Assembly: GCA_036417435.1 (NCBI GenBank)
Contig: CM070906.1
Span: forward strand, 44,653,396-44,717,395
Direction of reading: 5' to 3'
DNA: 64,000 nucleotides
Origin: Inia geoffrensis
Taxonomy: Eukaryota; Chordata; Mammalia; Artiodactyla; Iniidae
Shown here: one piece after another, positions 1 through 10,960 of the stretch
How positions within the stretch are numbered: position 1 is the stretch's first letter
Layout of the letters: each line of letters begins with the position of its first letter
Notes under the pieces: model-generated
What the model was told of the DNA's origin: nothing
Databases searched by the model: none
The model's input: the letters and a program-made list of their open reading frames with translations, nothing else
Program-made: the position numbers and the translations under genes

Positions 1-1197
1 GTGCCAATTTACTCTATTTTTGTCCTCTATTAACATTTTAAGAAGATTCCATTGCTTTTTAGGCCTTTTAAGGTAAGACAAAGCCCAGCTAGTTTAAGTC
101 TAAAAGCTCAGTCTCATTTCTTTCCCTCTCTCCACTTCAGACCCAAGAACCTAAGCCCACGTGACCTGCAGTGGAGAAGAGCATGTTCTACTTATTTAAT
201 CTTTTTTCCCTTTTCCCTTTTTCCTTTTTCACAGGCATTTAAAGTAGCGAACAGGGAAAGAGTGGAGGTCAAGTGACTCTTAACGGATGCTGTTACAATC
301 CTCTCCTGACTGTTGCTAGTTCTTCACATAACTCTGATCCACTACTGACGTTGTCTGTAAAGCTGGCATCTACCATTGGGCTAGATTTAGGAAAATGAAG
401 GAAAAAGGGGAGGCAAGTTAAGGTTTGGATGCCAGGAAAGATGACATTTATGGAAATGGGAAAACTGGAAGAAAGGGAGCTTGTTCAGGGTAGGCATAAT
501 CCAACAGGCCTGATAGAAGCTCTTACGTGATGATTTAAAATGGAAAGACAGCTTTTGCTTTGTGGAACTGGTGTGTTCCAGCTATTGGTTCTAAAATGAA
601 CTCAGTTTTCCTTCTTTCCTTCTATATTATAGAATCAAGGATGTATCCCCACAAGGAAAAAAGAAAATCCTCAAAAGACTCAATTAAAAACTTCTGGTGA
701 AGATATAGTTGAAAGGGTGGCCAGCTTCCTAGGTCCTGTGGGATTGTTGTCCTACTTACTGGTTCACTTCTCCTTTGCTGTGGTTTTTTGACTCCTTGGT
801 CTCCCCCACGCTGTCAGGCCCACTCTTGATACCTTTGGGATAGAATGTTCGTGCATGTCTGTTTTTGGAGAAATGAATGCACAGTCCTAAAACACTGGGA
901 GTTTTCTGGCTGTCGATGGAAGATGTCACATATTTGCATTCAGGTTTTACACACTTACTCCACTGCCATTTCTTACCTTTGGAACATTTCTATAAATAAG
1001 GCAACCTACTCAGAGCGTCCATGAGGGATAACTGTGACCTGTATGTCTTTATCTTTACAAGAACAAAACTCCTCCAAAAAATTGTCTATAGACATGGCAT
1101 CTTATATTTTATAAGACTCTTAGTTGCCCTATAGATTTGGCATTCTCTATTCTATATAAATAGAATATATTTTTATATATTTTATAAATATATAAAA
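1..1197. other. Unrecognised AT-rich non-coding sequence
   Basis: No gene, RNA or repeat family was recognised. Short open frames occur but none resembles a known protein, and stops are frequent in all frames. At 201-234 a pyrimidine tract runs into CACAG, which resembles a splice acceptor, but the sequence after it is open for only about 40 bases and no convincing donor follows. Confidence 0.5.
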
Positions 1198-1227
1198 ACC
1201 AAGAGATTCTATATAAAATCTCTTGGT
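1198..1227. repeat. Short perfect hairpin in an AT-rich tract
   Basis: An 11-base arm, accaagagatt (1198-1208), is followed by an 8-base loop and its exact complement, aatctcttggt (1217-1227). It lies at the right edge of a TA-rich tract (1140-1200). It is too short for a microRNA precursor and may be a remnant of an inverted-repeat element. Confidence 0.7.
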
Positions 1228-2137
1228 CTGTCAAGAGGAAGTTCTCTTTGGAACTAGCTATCAGAAAACTCAATTGGGCAAATGTTATGTCCCTAAATGT
1301 CCCCTGGGTGATTGGATCTTGGGCACCATGGGAAGTTACTGAGGTTTGGAAGGAGAGCGTGCGCAGAAGAAACCAGGAGACCGAAGAACTTAGGGACACC
1401 ATGGGAAAGAGAAGAGGCATAAGGAGGGAGGAAAGGGATACTGGCAAAGATGAAATATTCTTGCACTGGTTTCTGTGCGGGAAGCCTATAATACCAATCC
1501 CGTTGAAAAGACTGGGTCAATAGAGTCACCTCTTGAACTCTCAATTTATAGTACCAACACTTTCTCTAACTTTGTTGCAGCTGAAGGGAGAAGTCATGTT
1601 GATACAAAACACTATTACAGCTCTTTTTGAAAAGAAGAGAGAGATTTTCACAAATGCTTCCCTTCTCATTTATTGTCACTACCATTTTTCCCCAGACTAC
1701 TCTCATTCTCGGCCCACGTAAGAAATCAGAAGATGATTTAAAATTAAATGATGATGGCTCAGAACTTAATGCATTTAGAAAAAGAGAGGAAAGAAAATCA
1801 TCACATCTTGACAGGACTGAGAGTGACTGTGGGAAGCTTGCCAAAGAGGCCCAGAAAAGCTTTTGGCAGGTGGGCCCATGGTACTTCGTGTGACCCCAGA
1901 GGGCCCCCAAGACATTATTTTTCCTCAGGCCATGGGATAGTGACTAAGGTCATGGAAATCTAGGGGAGAGAGTTGAGAAAGAATGGAAAGAAGGTTCAGA
2001 GAGAGATTTTTATGAGTTTTGAAAAGTAGGTTGAATCCGTGATTGACTAATTACTATTTTGTAATATAATCCTTTAAGCATTTCTTTCTGTACCCATAAA
2101 AATATCTTCATACAATGTCTGTGAGAAATAAATTATT
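1228..2137. other. Unrecognised sequence
   Basis: Purine-rich stretches (1290-1450 and 1740-1880) give overlapping short open frames of low complexity rich in E, R and K. None has an initiation or splice context I would defend, and no repeat family was recognised. Confidence 0.45.
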
Positions 2138-2199
2138 TATATGTATATACACATATATGTGTGTGTATGTATGTATCTATATACACATACACATGTATA
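2138..2199. repeat. Alternating purine-pyrimidine TA/TG/CA tract
   Basis: An imperfect mix of TATG, TGTG and TACA units, nearly strictly alternating purine-pyrimidine and partly self-complementary. Likely a decayed microsatellite. Confidence 0.75.
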
Positions 2200-2392
2200 A
2201 TCTCTAATCATCACAGGAGTCAACATATAAAAAGTTCCTTATAAATAGTAATGGTATAAACTATTCTTATTATATGGTATAAAGCCAGCTCTTTAGTTAT
2301 CTTTACTTCCACTTGCCCCTATGTGATGAGGTACAAATCACTGAAAAGGGCCTTCTATTTTCTTTCAACATTCTCTGTTAGAAGTAAAAAGA

Positions 2393-2592
2393 ACATAGGT
2401 GTCAGAATCTCACAAGTCAGAATTAAAATTTATGCTCTGCCACTTAGAGCCATAGAACCTGGGACAAGTTACCTTGCCGGTCTCAGAGTTCACATCTGGA
2501 TAATGGTATTATTTCACAGTGTGGCTGGGAAATTTAATGAAGGGAAAAATATGTAACAGTGCTGAGCATATTGCCTGGTAGATAACATATAC
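2393..2592 (+). mobile_element. MIR SINE relic, sense
   Basis: The order of recognisable MIR blocks is kept: 'ctctgccacttag', then 'gggacaagttacctt', then 'tcacatctggataatgg', then 'aacagtgctgagcatattgcctgg'. This is the tRNA-derived core of an ancient mammalian SINE, here diverged. Confidence 0.75.
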
Positions 2593-2597
2593 TACAT

Positions 2598-2802
2598 CAG
2601 AGGTTGGTAAAGTTTTTCTCTCAAGGGCCAGATGATAAATATTTTAGGCTTTGCAGGCCCAACTACTCAAGTTAGTCATCATAGTGTGAAAGCAGCCAGA
2701 CGCAATGTGTAAGGGAATAAGCATAGCTGTGTAACAATAAAACTTTATTTAAAAAGACAAGTGGTCCAGTTTTGGCCTGTGATCTGTAGCTTTCAAATCC
2801 CA
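2598..2802. mobile_element. Non-autonomous hAT-like DNA transposon relic
   Basis: The stretch starts 'cagaggttggtaaag' and contains 'gggccagatgataaatatt', 'aggctttgcaggcc' and 'caataaaactttattt'. This is a block order I know from a widespread mammalian MER-type hAT element. The right end (near 'gatctgtagctttcaaatcc') is a degraded complement of the left end. I do not assign a subfamily. Confidence 0.65.
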
Positions 2803-3731
2803 GCATTTAACCAATATTAGTTTCTACCCCTTTCCCTGATCTATCTTCTCTGAAATTTAGGTTTTTCATGTATATAATGTTGAAAATAGTACCTACCTAA
2901 AGTTTATTATTGAGCATCTGTTGTGTACAAAGGACTGAGTCAAGTGGAATGAACAAGAGAGTGAATAAAATTTCCTTCTACCCTTGAGGGGCTTAAAGGG
3001 TAACAAAGTGATTAACTCATCTAAGCTTGGTTTTCTTAGCCAGAAATTGGTTTAAGAGTATTTACTTCTTTGAGTTGTTGGAGGATGATATAAAGCATCA
3101 TATTTAAGTGTAGATGCAGTACCAAACATTATGGAGAAACGGTTATTGGACTTTTTTTTTTTTTTTTCTATGAAGAACTGTAAAACTGGGCAAAATGTAT
3201 GAAGAAACTGTTTTTAGACACTGGACAACAGAAAGCGCAGGTCTGTGATGCTTGAGATAAGGAAAATACCATATTTCATTCCAGTTTTCTGCCTGCGACC
3301 ACTATCCAAACTTCAGGCCAGAGAAGTGGAGCCCAATTTTTAAAAACTTGAGCCCAATTTTTTAAAAAGCATTTTTGTTTCTTTTTGAAGCAGTGGTTTT
3401 ACTGGGTGGAGACAAGAGAGATTAGAGTTTGGGGCTGCTGATGTAGCTGGAAGTTACAGATCAGGTAACTGAATAAAAGACAGATGCACAGATAAGATGG
3501 CCTCAGAAATCTGCACAGGAGTCCCCTTGACTTTTGGGGTGAATAGAAAGCTGTCTATGCACAGATCAAGATTCAGTGAGTGTAGGTAGTGGATACTTAT
3601 TGGGTAACTGAACTGAACAGAATCTTGGAGGTTGCACAGGACAATGGAGTTATAATCCATCTAAAGTAGAGGGACCTCAGAAACACCCAGAACATTCAAG
3701 TGAGACCCTAGAAAAGTTACAATTTAAGAGT
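2803..3731. other. Unrecognised sequence with a 16-base T run
   Basis: A T16 run lies at 3152-3167, and a near-exact direct repeat of 'gagcccaattttt' occurs near 3330 and 3350. No gene or family was recognised up to the start of the L1. Confidence 0.5.
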
Positions 3732-3803
3732 AGGGCTGGGGGCGAGGGGGTCAAGACGGCTGAGTAGGAGGATGTGGAGCTCACCTCCCCTCACAAACAC
3801 ATC

Positions 3804-3966
3804 AAAAATACATCTACAGGGTGGGAGTGAGGGAGACACAAGAGGGAGGGGATATGGGGATATATGCATATGTATAGCTGATTCACTTTGTTACAAAGCA
3901 GAAACTAACACGCCATTGTGAAGCAATTATACTCCAATAAAGATGTTAAAAAAAAATACATCTACA
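3804..3966 (+). mobile_element. Nested L1 3'-end fragment with 15-bp target-site duplication
   Basis: An L1 tail of about 133 bases (3819-3951) lies inside the 5' UTR of the larger L1. It contains 'gctgattcactttgttac', 'gccattgtgaagcaattat' and 'ccaataaagatgttaaaa'. It is flanked by the exact 15-base duplication aaaaatacatctaca (3804-3818 and 3952-3966). Joining the flanks restores the usual L1 5' UTR text, so this is a later, extremely 5'-truncated L1 insertion. Confidence 0.92.
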
Positions 3967-5020
3967 TATGGAACAATTCTCACAGAAAACCCAGTGGAAA
4001 CTGGCAGATGACCAGAGCTGCAAGAAAGATCTCCACGTAACTGGTTAGGAGGGGAAAAAAAAAAAAAAAACCATCAGGACAGAACTGGTGCCCCTGGGAG
4101 GGGTCTTTAAGGGTGAGAAGGTCCCCATGGGCCTCGACCTGGGGAGCCTCCTTCTCTGCTGGGGACAGATAGAGGAGCTAGAGAAGCCTAGAATCTACTT
4201 GTGAGGAGTGCACACGTGCTGGCTTGCTAACAGGGCAGAGAGATGCCTGCACTGGCAGCTGCCAACTCACCACATTTCCCAGTCTGAAGGGGTGAACACC
4301 TCAGCCCCACTTCCTCCACACCACAGCCTGGGGCAAGAGCAGTGCAGAGATTCAATCGAGATGCTCAGAGACAGACCGGGGCACCCGAAGTGTGGTCTGG
4401 GCCAAACTGCAGAGACCATTGTCAGCACATGCACAGGGGCAGCAGATGGAAACTGGGCTGACATTGTCAGTGCGCATGTGCACTGGGGAGAGATAGGCAG
4501 ACGTTGTCAGTGTGTGCACCGGGTGGTGCCAGAAATACGTGCAGAGGCTAAGCACTGAATCTCAGGCAGACAGTCCCTGGGAGAGGACTCAATCTAGCTG
4601 CACAGAAATAGCCTGGAGGGCCTGGGGTGTGGTCAGGGGGAGCTCACTGTTAGGGCACACAGGGCAGAAGGAGGGTCTAGCTATGGCAGACAATGATGGC
4701 ATGCACACCAGGCAGTGCCACGGGGATGCACAGTGGCTGGGCACTGAATCACAGGTGGACAGGCCCTGGGCAGGAGTATTTGGGGTTTGTTTTCCAGCAG
4801 GAACGCTCTGCCTCTGCCCATTCCACACTGCAGCTTGTAGCTTTATCTGGGCGGGGCGGGACGGGCCCTGGGAGGGTTCCTCCACAGAGGCAACCCAGGT
4901 GGCAGCATAGCCACCTCACTTCCTATAGCCATAGTGCCCCGGCCACAACCCCCAGCCTACTCCATGCCACAGCCTACTCCATGCCACAGCCTAGCACTAG
5001 GTCTGGGACGAACACAATGG
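3967..5020 (+). promoter_or_regulatory. L1 5' UTR (internal promoter region) with imperfect tandem units
   Basis: This GC-rich, mostly non-coding leader corresponds to the L1 region that normally carries the internal RNA polymerase II promoter. It has imperfect repeats: 'gattcaatcgagatgctcagag' near 4349 recurs as 'gactcaatctagctgcacag' near 4585, and 'gcactgaatctcaggcagac' at 4552 recurs as 'gcactgaatcacaggtggac' at 4741 (offset 189). A smaller repeat based on 'attgtcag' occurs at 4418, 4463 and 4503. A 17-base unit, cagcctactccatgcca, repeats about 2.4 times at 4953-4993. Open frames here (4208-4910) are by-products of high GC content. Confidence 0.7.
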
Positions 5021-5032
5021 AGAAAGTGATCA

Positions 5033-5467
5033 AAAATGTATCTGAAGAAATTACGGCTGAAAACTTCTCAAACCTAAAGAAGGAAAAAGATGTCCAGTAC
5101 AGGAAGCATAGAGGGTCCCGAACAAGATCAACCCAAATAGACCCACACCAAGAAATATCATAATTAAAATGGCAAAAGTGAAACGGAGGATTCTACAGGC
5201 AGCAAGAGAAAAAGAGTCAGTTACAAGGGAACCCCGCACAAGGCTACCAGCTGATTTCTCTGCAGAAACTCTGCAGGCCAGAAGGAAGTGGCATGATATG
5301 TTCAAAGTCGTGAAAGGGAAAAACCTGCGACCTAGGATACTCTACCCAGTAAGATGATTATTTAGAAAAGAAAGAGCAATAAAGAATTTCTCAGATAAGC
5401 AAAAACTAAAAGAATTTAGAAATTCTAAACCTACCCTGAAAGAAATATTGAAAGGTCTTCTCTAAAA
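5033..5467 (+). pseudogene. L1 ORF1 remnant (C-terminal half only)
   Basis: L1 ORF1 encodes the RNA-binding chaperone that coats L1 RNA. Translation in two adjacent frames gives recognisable C-terminal blocks: EITAENFSNL, then (in the frame opening at 5169) AAREKESVT, LPADFSAETLQARRKWHD and NLRPRILYPV, and after a stop DKQKLKEFRNSKPTLKEILK up to about 5467. The N-terminal coiled coil expected upstream is not visible: the 5' UTR runs almost directly into the C-terminal part, so a deletion of several hundred bases is likely. Two or more frame breaks make it non-functional. Confidence 0.75.
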
Positions 5468-8400
5468 AGAAAAGAAGCAAGAATCTATAGGAAAGGGGAA
5501 AATTACAATAGAAAAGGCAAATATATAAAACGGTTGGAGTTCACTTAAATAAGTCAGTACATAGATTAAAAAACAATTTAAAAGTTCTTATAAAAGTAAT
5601 TATAATTCAATTAACAAAAGGACAAACATGAAGATGTAAAATAGGACATCAAAATCACAAAATGTGGGGGAGGGGAGTATAAAAATGTAGATCTTTTAGA
5701 ATGTGTTTGAACTTACATGACCTTCAACTTAAAGCAAGTAGATATAGTTATGGGTCAACATACTTGAAAACCAGGGTAACCACAAATCAAAAACATACAA
5801 TAGATTCACAAGAACCAAAAAGAAAGGAATTCAAGCATACAAAAGAAAATCAAACCACAAAAAAAAAAAAGAAGAAATGAACAAAGAAGAACTACAAAAG
5901 CAACTGGGATATGAAGTTCAAAATGGCAATAAGAACATTCCTACTAATTATTACTTTAAATGTCAGTGGACTAGATGCTCCAATCAAAAGACACAGAGCA
6001 GCAGGTTGGATATTAAAACAAGAACCTATGACGTGCTGCCTACAAGAGGCTCACTTTAGGGCAGAAGACCCACACACTGAAGTGAGAGGTTGGAAAAAGA
6101 TATTTCATGCAAATGGAAACAACAAAAAAGTGGGGGTAGCAATCAGACAAAATAGACTTTAAAATAAAGTCTATAATGAAAGACAAAGAAGGGCATTATA
6201 TAATGATAAAGGGATCAACACAAGAAGAGGATATTATATTCATTAATATATATACACCCAATATAGGAGCACCTATATGTATAAAACAAATACTGAGACA
6301 TAAAGGGAGAAATGGACAGGAACACAATAATAATAGGAAATTTTAACACTGCACTGACATCAATGAACAGATCTTCCACACAGAAAATCAATAAGGCAAT
6401 AGAGGTCCTAAGTGACACAACAGACCAGTTGAACTTAATTGATACCTACAGCAGGACACTATATTAAAGAAAAGAAGAAGAACCAGAATACACGTTATTT
6501 TCAAGCACTCATGGAACATTCTCTAGGATAGACCACATACAAGGTCACAAAACAAGCCTCAGCAAATTGGACAGAAATTATTGCAAGCATCTTTTCTGAC
6601 AACAAAGGCATGAAACTAGAAATCAATCAGAGAAAGAAAAACAGGAAAAGAATGAACACATGGAGACTAAACAACATGCTACTGAAAAAACAGTGGGTCA
6701 GTGATGAAATCAAGAAATCAGAAAATATCTCGAGACAAATGAAAACACAACCTTATAAAATCTATGGGATGCAGCAATAGACATTCTAAGAGGGAAGTTC
6801 ATAGTGATACAGGCCTTCCTCAAGAAACAAACAAAAAAAAGCTCAAACAAACAACTTAACCCACCACCTAAAAGAATTCGAAGAAGAAGAATGAAAAAAA
6901 GCCCAAAGTCAGCAGAAGGAAGGAAATAATAAAGATCAAAGAGGAAATAAATAATATAGAGATAAAAACAATAGAAAAGATCAATAAAACCAAGAGCTGG
7001 TTTTTTGAAAAGATAAAAGACAAACCTCTAGCCAGGCTCAGCAAGAAGAAAAGAGAAAGGATCCAAATAAACAAAATAAGAAATAACAACCAATATCACA
7101 GAAATACAAAAAAAACCCCATAAGAATACTGTGAAAAGGTGCCAACAAATTGGACAACCTAGAAGAAATGGGAAATGGACAAGTTTTTAGAAACATACAG
7201 CCTGCCAAAACTGAGTTAAGAAGAAACAGGTACTTTGAACAGACTAATCACTAGAAGTGAAATAGAGTCTGTAACTTAAAGAAAAAAATAAAACAACCCA
7301 AAAAAACAAAAACAAACAAAAAACCTCCCTGCAAACAAAAAAACTCCCTGCAAACAAAAGTCCAGGACTGGATGACTTCACTGGGGAATTCTACCAAACA
7401 TACAAAGAAGAATGTATACCTATCCTCAAACTCATCCAAAAGATTGAAGAGGAGGGAACACTCCCAAATTCATTCTATGAAGCCACCATCACCCTAATAC
7501 ACAAACCAGGTAGACACTACAGAAGAAAAAAATTACAGGCCAATATCTTTGATGACTATAGATGCAAAAATCCTCAACAGAATATGAGCAAACTGAATCC
7601 AGCAATACATAAAAAGGATTATACACCATGATCAAGGTGGATTCATTCCAGGGTCACAAGGATGGTTCAACATATACAAATCAATCAATGTGATATACCA
7701 CATTAACAAAAGGAAAGACAACAACCACATGATCATTACAAGAGATGCAGAAAAAGCACTTGACAAAATTCAACATCTGTTTGTAAAACTCTTACCAAAA
7801 TGGGAATAGAGGTACAATATCTCAACATAGTAAAAGCCATTTATGACAAACCCACAGCCAACAAAATACTCAACAGTGAAAAGCTAAAAGCCTTCCCACT
7901 AAATTCAGGGACAAGACAAGGATGCCTACTATCACCACTTCCATTCAACATAGTATTGGAAGTCCTAGCCACAGCAATCAACATGAAAAAGAAATTAAAG
8001 TTATCCAAATTGAAAAGGAAGAGGAAAACTGTCACTATTTGCAGATGACATGATATTCTATATAGAGAACACTAAAGTCTCCATGTGAAAACGATTAGAA
8101 CTAATAAGTGAATTCATCAAGGTAGTAGGCTACAGGATTAATATACAAAAATCTATTGCATACAATGAAATATCAGAAAGAGAAAGTAAAAAAGCAATCT
8201 TATTTAAAACTGCATCAAAAAAATAAAATATATAGGAATAAACTTAACCAAGGAGGTGAAAGACCTACACACTGAAAACTGTAAAACACTGATAAAGGAA
8301 ACTAAAGATGATTCACAGAAATTGAAACACATCCTGTGCTCTTAGATTGGAAGAATTAATATTGTTAAAATGGCCATACTATCCAAAACAATATATAGAT

Positions 8401-8816
8401 TTAATGCAATCCCTATCAAAATACCAGTGACATTTTTCACAGAACTAGAACAAATAATCCTGAAATTTATATGGAAACACAAAAGACTCAGAATTGCTAA
8501 ATCAACACTAAGGAAAAAGAACAAAGCTGGAAGCATAATGCTTCCAGACTTCAGACTATACTACAAAGATATAGTAGTCAAAACTGTCTGGTTTGGGCAC
8601 AAAAACAGACATATAGATCAATGGAACAGAATAGAGAGCCCATAAACAAACTCACACACCTTAAGTCAGTTTATGACAAAGGAGGCAAGAATATACAATG
8701 GAGAAGACAGTTTCTTCAACAAGTAGTGTTGGGAAAGCTGGACAGCTACATGTAAATCAATGAAGTTAGAACACTGCCTCACACCATATACAAAAATAAA
8801 CTCAAAATAGTTTAAA

Positions 8817-9046
8817 GGGCTTCCCTGGTGGCGCAGTGGTTGAGAGTCCGCCTGCCGATGCAGGGGACACGGGTTCGTGCCCCAGTCCGGGAAGATCCCA
8901 CATGCCGCAGAGTGGCGGGGCCTATAAGCCATGGCTGCTGAGCCTGCGCGTCCGGAGCCTGGGCTCCGCAACGGGAGAGGCCACAACAGTGAGAGGCCTG
9001 TGAACCACAAAAAAAAAAAAAAATAAAAAATAAAATAAAATAAAAT
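8817..9046 (+). mobile_element. CHR-type SINE inside L1 ORF2
   Basis: It begins gggcttccctggtggcgcag and has the tRNA-like promoter boxes ('gcgcagtggttgagagtc', 'ggttcgtgcccc'), the short tail unit 'gggagaggccacaacagtgagaggc', and an A-rich end decaying to (taaaa)n. The L1 reading continues on both sides. A clear target-site duplication could not be read because of the A-rich tail. Confidence 0.93.
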
Positions 9047-9682
9047 ATGACACTATAAAACTCCTAGAAGAGAACATAAGCAAAACATTCTCAGATAATA
9101 GATCGTAGCAATATTTTCTGAGATCAGTCTCTCAAGGCAAAAGAAATAAAACCAAAAATAAACAAATGGGACCTAATCAAAATGAAAAGCTCTTGCACAG
9201 CAAAGGAAACCATCAGCAAAACAAAAGACAACCTATGGAATGGGAGAAAATATTTGCAAATGATGTGAGCGACAGGGGTTAATATCTAAAATATACAAAC
9301 AGCTCATACCACTCAATATCGAAAAAACAAACAACCCAATCAAAAAATGGGCAGAAGACCTAAATAGACATTTCTCCAAAGAAGACATGCAAATGGCCAC
9401 AGGAACATGAAAGATGCTCAACATCACTAATTATTAGAGAAGCAGAAATCAAAATCACAATGAGTTATCACCTCACATCTGTTAGAATGTCTACAAATAA
9501 TAAATGCTGAAGAGGGTGTGGAGAAAAGGGAACCCTCCTACACTATTAGTGGGAATGTAAATTTGTACAGTCACTATGGAAAACAATATGGAGGTTCCTT
9601 AAGAAAACTAAAAATAGAGCTCCATGTGATCTTGCACTCCTACTCCTGCGTATATACCCAGAAAAGATGAAAACGCTAGTTC

Positions 9683-9907
9683 AAAAAGACACATGCAGCT
9701 TCCCTGGTGGTGCAGTGGTTGAGAGTCTGCCTGCCGATGCAGGGGACATGGGTTCATACCCCGGTCCGGGAAGAGCCCATGTGCCGCGGAGCGGCTAGGC
9801 CCGTGAGCCATGGCCGCTGCGCCTGTGCGTCCAGAGCCTGTGCTCCGCAACGGGAGAGGCCACAACAGTGAGAGGCCCGCGTACCGCAAAAAAAAAAGAC
9901 ACATGCA
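9683..9907 (+). mobile_element. CHR-type SINE inside L1 ORF2, 15-bp TSD
   Basis: The SINE body at 9698-9892 is flanked by the exact duplication aaaaagacacatgca (9683-9697 and 9893-9907). L1 ORF2 sequence resumes directly afterwards. It is the short CHR form with tail 'gagaggcccgcgtaccgc' and a short poly-A. Confidence 0.95.
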
Positions 9908-10095
9908 CCCCAATGTTCATAGCAGTACTATTTATAACAGCCAAGAGATGGAAGCAACCCAAGTGGCTTAAGAAGATGTGGTCTATGTATACAATAGAAT
10001 ATTACTCAGCCATAAGAAAGAATGAAATATTGCCATTTGCAGCAACATGGATGGACCTAGAGAGTATTAAACCTAGTGAAGTGAGAGAAAGATAA

Positions 10096-10429
10096 TTATA
10101 TATCACTTTTATGTGGAATCAAAAAATAATACAAATGAATCTATATACAAAACAGAAACACACTCTTAGACATAGAAAACAAACTTATGGTTGCCAAAGG
10201 GGAAAGCGGGGTGAATAAATTAGGAATTTGGGATTAACAGATACAGACTACCATACATACAATAGACAACAAGGATTTACTGTATAACACAGGGAACCAT
10301 ATTTAATATCTTGTAATAACCTATAATAGGAAATAATCTGAAATATATATATACTATATAACAATTTCTTTGAAGTACACCTGAAACTAACACAATATTG
10401 TAAATCAACTCTACTTCATTTAAAAAAAA
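10096..10429 (+). mobile_element. 3' UTR of the full-length L1
   Basis: It includes 'catagaaaacaaacttatgg', 'acaaggatttactgtataac' and 'acctgaaactaacacaatattg', ending in A8. This differs from the 3' ends at 3819-3951 and 38200-38580, so at least two L1 lineages are present in the window. Confidence 0.8.
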
Positions 10430-10589
10430 GGAATAGAGAAAATAATAGAATATTAATGTGATAAGAATGAGGGATAAAAATAAGGGAAAGAAATAGAGAT
10501 TGAGGAGGTTGTTATGAGTTCAAAAGACCCACTGAGGGGATTTTGGGGTCAAGATGAGAGAGAAGGAAAGAGTCATGCTGCTATCTAGG

Positions 10590-10960
10590 CTAATAGTTTT
10601 CCAGGCAGAGGGTGCAGCAACTGCCAAGGCCTAACACGGTGCCTGCTTTTTATGTTCACAGAGTGAGGAAACTGGTTTATTGAGTCGAAATGTAAAGGCG
10701 AGGAAGTGATAGGGAAGGAAGTCTGAGAGGTTGGAGTAAACCTTGTGAGACCTCCAATCTCATGACAAGAATTCTGCTTTTACCTGGTGTAAGATGGGAA
10801 GCCAGCAGGGTTCTGAGCAGGGGATAGATGCATTTGACTTGTTTTATCAGCCCTCTCACTGCTGTGCTGAGAGTATTTTGAAGAGAGATAAAAGTGGAAG
10901 CTGGAGCACCGAGTAGGAAGCAATTGCAAGAATTCAGTGAGAGATGACGGCTTAGAGAGC
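10590..10960 (-). mobile_element. L2 LINE relic, antisense
   Basis: Sense-strand text follows the reverse complement of the L2 3' region: 'ttccaggcagagggtgcagcaa', 'ggaagccagcagggttctgagcagggg', then a 'ctctcactgctgtgctgagag' block, then 'aattgcaagaattcagtgagagatga'. Diverged, ancient. Confidence 0.65.

Larger units (their letters stand above)
5911..10095 (+). pseudogene. L1 ORF2 pseudogene (endonuclease / reverse transcriptase)
   Basis: Intact ORF2 (about 1,275 residues) nicks target DNA and reverse-transcribes L1 RNA. Here only islands survive. Frame 5911-6162 shows the endonuclease start (IITLNVSGLDAPIKRHR, with the catalytic-type Asn) and LQEAHFR with the catalytic-type Glu, then GWKKIFHANGNNKK. 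The reverse transcriptase domain is seen at 7800-8030 ([21 protein letters not shown]), and the FADD catalytic motif is encoded at 8038-8049, just after a frame shift. C-terminal text (IAVLFITAKRWKQPKW, YTIEYYSAIRKNE) ends at a stop near 10095. Two SINEs interrupt it at 8817-9046 and 9698-9892. Confidence 0.88.
3732..10429 (+). mobile_element. Near full-length, decayed L1 (cetartiodactyl type), sense
   Basis: The element starts at a typical L1 5' end ('tcaagacggctgagtaggagga') and ends at 'gtaaatcaactctacttcattt' plus A8 (10422-10429). Removing a nested L1 tail (3819-3951) and two SINEs (about 8817-9046 and 9698-9892) leaves about 6.1 kb, close to full L1 length. In order it has a GC-rich 5' UTR, an ORF1 remnant, ORF2 with endonuclease and reverse transcriptase blocks, and a 3' UTR. 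Frameshifts and stops throughout show it is dead. I could not see a target-site duplication, which suits its age. It probably inserted before the CHR SINEs it contains. Confidence 0.9.

Noticed and set aside
201..290. Pyrimidine tract plus CAG at 234, resembling a splice acceptor and exon
   Set aside because: There is no good donor downstream, the frame is short, and no protein similarity is visible. Such tracts are common by chance in AT-rich mammalian DNA.
1627..1893. 88-codon frame rich in K, E and R as a small gene
   Set aside because: There are overlapping frames on both strands (1566-1910 minus, 1748-1963 plus), no Kozak-type or splice context, and no recognised similarity.
4953..4993. 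Short direct repeats as a CRISPR-like array
   Set aside because: The 17-base units are contiguous with no spacers, in a mammalian L1 leader.
4208..5163. Overlapping open frames of 116-156 codons on the + strand
   Set aside because: They lie in the GC-rich L1 5' UTR, overlap one another in different frames and read as low-complexity W/G/H/C-rich text. Only the end of the last overlaps the ORF1 remnant.
9700..9780. tRNA-like A and B boxes in the SINE heads as a tRNA gene
   Set aside because: They are the internal promoter of the tRNA-derived SINE; no cloverleaf with proper acceptor stem is present.
3732..10429. The full-length L1 as a potentially active element
   Set aside because: ORF1 lacks its N-terminal half, ORF2 has many stops and shifts, and two SINEs and an L1 tail interrupt it.
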